Assembly: GCF_040227235.1 (NCBI RefSeq)
Contig: NZ_JBELNZ010000003.1
Coordinates: 124,001 to 188,000, forward strand
Direction: 5' to 3'
From: Parafrigoribacterium_A soli
GTDB lineage: Bacteria; Actinomycetota; Actinomycetes; Actinomycetales; Microbacteriaceae
DNA length: 64,000 nt
Under the pieces are notes generated by a model. It searched no databases. It was not told where the DNA came from and saw only the letters and a list, made by a program, of their open reading frames with translations. The position numbers were made by a program, and so were the translations under genes. This document shows, in pieces, positions 60,109 through 64,000 of this stretch. Within the stretch, counting starts at the first letter, position 1, and the number at the start of each line of letters is the position of its first letter.

Positions 60109-60603
60109 CATGTTCGCCATCGCACCCCGAGTGATGAGAATGAAGTCGCCCGCGCGAAAGTCGGCACGCAGCAGGCCGGCATCGACATTGCGCTGAACGA
60201 TGCGCTCGATGATCGCCCCGAACGCGTTCTTCTCCGTGTCGATGTCGGCCCAGGAGGGCTCGTCCGGGCTGAGGATCGCGAGGCGGAAGGCGGCGTCGGG
60301 TGCCACCGACTCGAGGTAGCCGTAGAGCAGAGCCTCGAACGCCGCCCAGGGGCTGTCGAGCCGGTCCGCCGCCCGGGCCAGGTCGGTCACGGCCTCGAAG
60401 CGACGGCCGATGATCGCCGCTCGCAGGGCTCGCTTGTCGGCGAAGTGACGGTAGAGCGTGCCCACCCCGAGGCCCGCCTTCCCGGCGATCTCCTCCATCT
60501 GCACGCCGTCGCCGTGGCGAGCGAACAGCTCGCTCGCGGCGTCGAGCACGGACTCCCGGTTGCGGCGGGCATCCGCGCGCAGCGATCGTTCGGGAGCACT
60601 CAT
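60043..60603 (-). CDS. TetR family transcriptional regulator
   Basis: 186 residues; HTH is VQMEEIAGKAGLGVGTLYRH, then FADKRALRAAI. TAAAGT lies 7 nt before ATG 60603 (leaderless). It is divergent from the NmrA-type gene, and its promoter abuts that gene's -35 box, so it probably represses both. The 3' end overlaps the convergent TetR gene by 66 bp. Confidence 0.9.
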   Translation of the reverse strand: MSAPERSLRADARRNRESVLDAASELFARHGDGVQMEEIAGKAGLGVGTLYRHFADKRALRAAIIGRRFEAVTDLARAADRLDSPWAAFEALLYGYLESVAPDAAFRLAILSPDEPSWADIDTEKNAFGAIIERIVQRNVDAGLLRADFRAGDFILITRGAMANMSGGDDWRRHVTLQLEGIRGAR

Positions 60604-60617
60604 GCAACCGACTTTAG

Positions 60618-60646
60618 TTGACGACCCGCTCATCCGTGGTTATATT
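60618..60646 (+). promoter_or_regulatory. Predicted promoter of the NmrA-type gene
   Basis: TTGACG (60618-60623), 17 bp, TATATT (60641-60646): near-consensus sigma-A promoter. Transcription would start near 60653, with a 30-nt leader holding GGAGG. The divergent TetR promoter (TAAAGT, 60616-60611) adjoins it. Confidence 0.7.
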
Positions 60647-60682
60647 CGGAACCGGAATTCAGTTTCATGTTACGGAGGAACA

Positions 60683-61552
60683 ATGATCGTCGTCACCACG
60701 CCCACGGGTCGCATCGGAAGCCAGCTCGTCACCAACCTGCTCGAACGAGGAGTCGACGTGCGCGTCATCGTCCGCGACGCGTCGCAGCTCGATGCGAGCG
60801 TGCGCGCGCGAGTTGACATCGTCGAGGGCTCCCACGCGGATGCGGCCGTGCTCGACGCGGCGCTACCCGGCGCAGACGGAATGTTCTGGCTCGTCCCACC
60901 GAACCCGGCCGCACCGAGCGCGGAGAAGCACTACGTCACGTTCGCGCGCGCCGCGGCCGCGGCCATCCGTCGCCACGGTGTTGGGCATGTGGTCTCGGCG
61001 ACGAGTGCCGGCCACGGATGGCAGCAGCCGGCCGGCGTGCTCTCGGCCGCCTTCGCGATGGATGCCGAGCTGGCCGCATCCGGAGCCGCGTATCGCGCGC
61101 TGTCGCTCCCCTTCTACATGGAGAATTTCCTCGGCCAGCTCGGAGCGATCCGCGAGCACGGCGCCTTCTCTCTGACCTGCGCTGCCGACCAGCCGCTCGC
61201 CATGATCGCCACGCGAGACATCGCCGCTCACGCCGCGGAGCTGCTCGGCGACCTCAGCTGGTCGGGGCAGCAGAACCTGCCCGTCTTCGGGCCCGACCGC
61301 CTCACTCCGAATGAGATCGCGCGGGTGATGAGCGAGGAACTCGGCCTGCCCGTCGCCTACCAGCGGATGACGATGGCCGACCTCGAGGGAATGCTCCGTT
61401 CGCGCGGCGCGAGCGATCGGGCCGTCGCAGACACCCTCGAGATGTTCGCCGCTCAGGATGCCGGCATCTACGACGCGGACTGGGCGGTGGCCACCATAGC
61501 AGCCACCGACTTCCGCACCTGGTGCCGAGAAGTGCTCGCCCCGGCCAGCTGA
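60683..61552 (+). CDS. NmrA-type NAD(P)-binding oxidoreductase
   Basis: 289 residues. N-terminal Rossmann motif IVVTTPTGRIGSQLVTNLLE (variant of GxxGxxG), and the NmrA-family segments FWLVPPNPAAP, HVVSATSAGHGWQQPAG, ALSLPFYMENFL and a C-terminal helical part. Such proteins are NAD(P)-binding sensors or quinone reductases; the active-site Tyr-x3-Lys of classical SDRs is absent. Its ATG has GGAGG 4 nt upstream. Controlled by the divergent TetR gene, by inference. Confidence 0.88.
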   Translation: MIVVTTPTGRIGSQLVTNLLERGVDVRVIVRDASQLDASVRARVDIVEGSHADAAVLDAALPGADGMFWLVPPNPAAPSAEKHYVTFARAAAAAIRRHGVGHVVSATSAGHGWQQPAGVLSAAFAMDAELAASGAAYRALSLPFYMENFLGQLGAIREHGAFSLTCAADQPLAMIATRDIAAHAAELLGDLSWSGQQNLPVFGPDRLTPNEIARVMSEELGLPVAYQRMTMADLEGMLRSRGASDRAVADTLEMFAAQDAGIYDADWAVATIAATDFRTWCREVLAPAS

Positions 61553-61591
61553 CTCGCACGGCCGGATTGTGCACGATCCAGTAGCTCCGGG

Positions 61592-63409
61592 TCAGCGCGG
61601 GCGGCGGGTCCGCCACCGGCGCACGGCATCGGCCCGAACGCCTTCGCCCTGATGCACCGGAAGCGTGATGCTGACCGTCGTGCCCTTGCCGAGAACGGAG
61701 GCGACGGAAACCGCTCCCCGATGTGCCTCCACGATTCCGTTCACGATGGCGAGCCCCAGACCCGTTCCGGGCACGACGTTGTCGCGGGCGTTCGTTGCGC
61801 GGAAGAAGCGGTCGAAGAGGTAGGGGATCTCCGCGGCCGGGACGCCGATACCGGTGTCCGTCACGGCGATCGAGACCACGGATGCACCTTCACTCGACGT
61901 TGCGACCTCGACCCGAACCGGCGACTTCCCGAGCGTGAACTTCACCGCGTTTTCCATCACATCCGTGAACGCACGTTCGAGTTCGGCCTCGTCACCTTCG
62001 ACGACGACCGACTCATCGCAGACGACGGTGACATCCACCCCTCGTGAGCTCGCAAAGGGACGCAGCGACTCCGCCGCGCGACGGAGTACCCGGGAGATCT
62101 CCACGGGTGCAGTGATAGTCGTCCGACCGCGCGACTCCAGAGTTGTCATCATCAACATGTCGCCGACGAGGTTCTGAAGACGACGAGCGTTGCGGTCGGC
62201 GACCCGCAGCATGTCCTTGGCGTCCTCACTGACGTGGCCTCGTGCTCCGTCCAGCACCAGTTCCAGGTAGCCCAGGATGGAGGTCAGGGGCGTGCGCATT
62301 TCGTGGCTCACGGCCTCGATGAGGTGGCTCTTGGATTTGTCGAGCTGTTCCAGTCGCTCGACCACCTGTTCCCGGCCCTCGAGCAGGCGGACCAGGTTGG
62401 CCTGACGAAACATGACGGGCACGGCCGAGAGAGCGACCGCCGCACTGGCCAGGATCAGGGCGACCGTGGGAACGGACGTCTGGGTGCCGATGAGGAGCAC
62501 GCCGAGACCGGCGAGCACCGCGATCGCGGGAACGGACAGGAGCCGAGTGTTCCGGGCCGCGGTTGGCGCCTCACTCGGACGACGGTCCACGCCGTCAACC
62601 CACAGAGCGGTGAAGGCGACAGCGGCGGTCCAAGTGGCATCCAGCGGGGTGCCGGCCGCGTAGGTCCCGTCGTGATTGAGGATGGCGTAGACGATGTCCG
62701 CACCCGTGAAGAGAAGCAACCCGAGAACGAGGAACTGCCAGCGGGGCCCTATGCGCAAGACCGGGGAGGCGGAGATGCCCACGACGACGGCGACGAGAAG
62801 AAGATCGAAGAGGGGGTACAGCGCGCCGATCGCGCCGTCGAGAAAAGTGGTTCCGCTTGTCGCATCCGCGAAGACCGGGTCGAGAATGACCGCCAGGACA
62901 GCCGCCGAACCGAGCACCGCGAGAGTGCTGTCAAAGAGCACCGCGCGGGTCAGCTTGCGCGATTGGCGCCGCACCAGCACGATGAGGGCAGCTCCCATCA
63001 ACGGGTAATAGAGCAGATACCCGAGGTCGGCGAACGAGGGGGAGGCGAGGTGACCCGAGGGGTCCATCGCCACGGCATAGAAGGTCTCACCAAAGGCATT
63101 GGACGTCATGCCCGCGGCGGCGAGGATCACCTCCCACCTGGCGAAATGCGTTCGCGCCGCGACGAGCCAGAAGACACCGACCGGCACCCATTGCACGACG
63201 AGCGACAGCCAGACGTCGACGAGCGAACTCGCCGGGTCGCCCGGGAGCAGCAGTATGCCGAAGTACAAGAGGTTCAGGAGCACGGTGAGGACGATCAGCA
63301 CACGGATGGCGCGGCTCACAAAGCCGCCACCGACCGAGGGCGCACCAAGCGCCCGACCCCGTGTCCCCACGACACGCGCACCCCTGCTGTGCGCGTCAAT
63401 ACCGACCAT
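61592..63409 (-). CDS. Sensor histidine kinase with multi-helix N-terminal sensor (orphan)
   Basis: 605 residues. The first ~350 residues contain about nine hydrophobic helices (from VLIVLTVLLNLLYFGILLL to ALILASAAVALSAVPVMF). Then HisKA with the phospho-accepting His (EAVSHEMRTPLTSILGYLEL) and HATPase_c (N box ENAVKF, G1 DTGIGVP, G2 GTGLGLAIV). No response regulator gene is adjacent, so the partner lies elsewhere. ATG 63409 has GGGGGA upstream; TAGTAT (63438-63433) is a possible -10 box. The signal is unknown. Confidence 0.9.
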   Translation of the reverse strand: MVGIDAHSRGARVVGTRGRALGAPSVGGGFVSRAIRVLIVLTVLLNLLYFGILLLPGDPASSLVDVWLSLVVQWVPVGVFWLVAARTHFARWEVILAAAGMTSNAFGETFYAVAMDPSGHLASPSFADLGYLLYYPLMGAALIVLVRRQSRKLTRAVLFDSTLAVLGSAAVLAVILDPVFADATSGTTFLDGAIGALYPLFDLLLVAVVVGISASPVLRIGPRWQFLVLGLLLFTGADIVYAILNHDGTYAAGTPLDATWTAAVAFTALWVDGVDRRPSEAPTAARNTRLLSVPAIAVLAGLGVLLIGTQTSVPTVALILASAAVALSAVPVMFRQANLVRLLEGREQVVERLEQLDKSKSHLIEAVSHEMRTPLTSILGYLELVLDGARGHVSEDAKDMLRVADRNARRLQNLVGDMLMMTTLESRGRTTITAPVEISRVLRRAAESLRPFASSRGVDVTVVCDESVVVEGDEAELERAFTDVMENAVKFTLGKSPVRVEVATSSEGASVVSIAVTDTGIGVPAAEIPYLFDRFFRATNARDNVVPGTGLGLAIVNGIVEAHRGAVSVASVLGKGTTVSITLPVHQGEGVRADAVRRWRTRRPR

Positions 63410-63571
63410 GATTCCCCCGAACCGATCAAGTGATACTACATGTCTCAGAACGGCATGCGCGACGCTTATCAGGGGGTCAGAACCGGCACGGAAACGGAAG
63501 GAGCGCGTGCAGCGGCCGGCCTGCGCGAACTCGGTCGTCGTCTGTGACGACGCGCAGCGCAATGAGAAAAA

Positions 63572-63661
63572 TGGCGGTACCGGTGGGATTTGAACCCACG
63601 GTGGGCTTTCACCCACACAACTTTTCGAGAGTTGCACCTTCGGCCGCTCGGACACGGTACC
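63572..63661 (-). tRNA. tRNA-Ser(CGA)
   Basis: 90 nt including an encoded CCA. The acceptor stem GGTACCG pairs with CGGTACC, the T arm contains GTGGGTTCAAATCCCAC, and the long variable arm (GTGGGTGAAAGCCCAC) marks a class II serine tRNA. The anticodon loop CTCGAAA gives anticodon CGA at 63627-63625, reading UCG. Confidence 0.96.
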
Positions 63662-63729
63662 GCGGACGATCTTAGTACAGGGCGACCGCGGGTTCATCCC
63701 AGGCCGCCTCGCGCATCCGATGGCTTTTT

Positions 63730-63808
63730 CATAACTCAGGCAGAACGCGCCGATCTCGACCTGATCAGCGGATGTGCGCGGCTCGGGCCGCGTTCTGCCT
63801 GAGTTATG
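63730..63808. repeat. Palindromic element, copy 3 (CATAACTC family)
   Basis: A 79-bp element with a perfect 20-bp terminal inverted repeat (CATAACTCAGGCAGAACGCG / CGCGTTCTGCCTGAGTTATG), the best preserved of the three copies. It lies between tRNA-Ser and the next gene. Confidence 0.9.
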
Positions 63809-63848
63809 CACACGGCGGTCTCGCGATGCGGCTGGGTAGGGTCGTCGG

Positions 63849-64000
63849 ATGGGATGGTGGATCGCCGGGGCAGCTCTCGCCGTCGTCGTGTTCGCCGCGA
63901 TGGCGGGCCTGGTGGCGCGGACGCTCGTGCTGCGTCGCCGGCGTGCGGCCGTCATCCGGCTCACCGCGGCTATCCCGGTCAATGCCAAGTGGTGGCACGA
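63849..64000 (+). CDS. Membrane-anchored protein, unknown function (partial, runs off window)
   Basis: The first ~50 residues are present: MGWWIAGAALAVVVFAAMAG, then LVARTLVLRRRRAAVIRLTA. This is one N-terminal membrane helix followed by a basic region. TAGGGT lies exactly 6 nt before ATG 63849, so it is a leaderless gene. The family cannot be told from this fragment. Confidence 0.65.
   Translation, partial: MGWWIAGAALAVVVFAAMAGLVARTLVLRRRRAAVIRLTAAIPVNAKWWH

Noticed and set aside
61592..63988. 798-codon version of the histidine kinase
   Set aside because: The extra 193 codons run through the tRNA-Ser gene and the palindromic repeat; ATG 63409 has a ribosome site.

Overview
The window is a 64-kb piece of a high-GC actinobacterial chromosome. 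It is most likely from the family Microbacteriaceae. The reasons are the strong G/C third-position bias, the long E. coli-type argininosuccinate synthase, an Lhr helicase with a Nei2-type glycosylase nearby, and many genes that start directly at a transcription start (TANNNT, 6-7 nt, then ATG/GTG). Family placement is inference; no 16S rRNA is present. I see no prophage, complete insertion sequence or CRISPR array.

Layout. 1-6.2 kb: rpoB and the first 820 codons of rpoC, with a promoter about 165 nt upstream of rpoB. 6.3-14.4 kb: housekeeping genes (agmatinase-type ureohydrolase, spermidine synthase-like protein, PQQ-type sugar dehydrogenase lipoprotein, FdxA ferredoxin with an Fe-S-type regulator, SprT-like protease, ArgG, SRPBCC and CGNR proteins sharing a palindromic divergent promoter). 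14.4-24 kb: APC permease, NatAB-like exporter, small DUF proteins, DEAD-box helicase, esterase. 24-32.5 kb: lhr, carrying in-frame copies of a dispersed repeat; a broken YoeB-type toxin remnant; a second ABC exporter; nei2. 32.6-37.2 kb: a translationally coupled operon of a processive family-2 glycosyltransferase, an HlyD-like adaptor and a GH81 beta-1,3-glucanase lipoprotein. This may be a synthase-dependent glucan export system. 37.5-44.8 kb: small stress and membrane genes, an ApbE / FMN-binding / ferric-reductase-like electron-transfer operon, and an MFS transporter with a divergent TetR regulator.

44.8-57.8 kb is the most interesting part. A hydrolase gene is divergent from a ten-gene operon: an oligopeptide-type ABC importer, an alpha/beta hydrolase, a CapA-like protein, a family III CoA-transferase, two 2-hydroxyacyl-CoA-dehydratase-like subunits, and a MarR regulator. 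From the second permease gene onward every junction is a 4-nt ATGA/GTGA overlap. The two dehydratase-like subunits have one and zero cysteines, so they cannot bind the family's 4Fe-4S clusters in the usual way. A near-perfect palindrome in the divergent promoter is the likely MarR operator.

57.8-64 kb: MarR and TetR regulators with divergent oxidoreductases, an orphan membrane histidine kinase, tRNA-Ser(CGA), and the start of a membrane protein gene. Three copies of an unrecognised palindromic element (79-90 bp, CATAACTC...GAGTTATG ends) lie in intergenic DNA.
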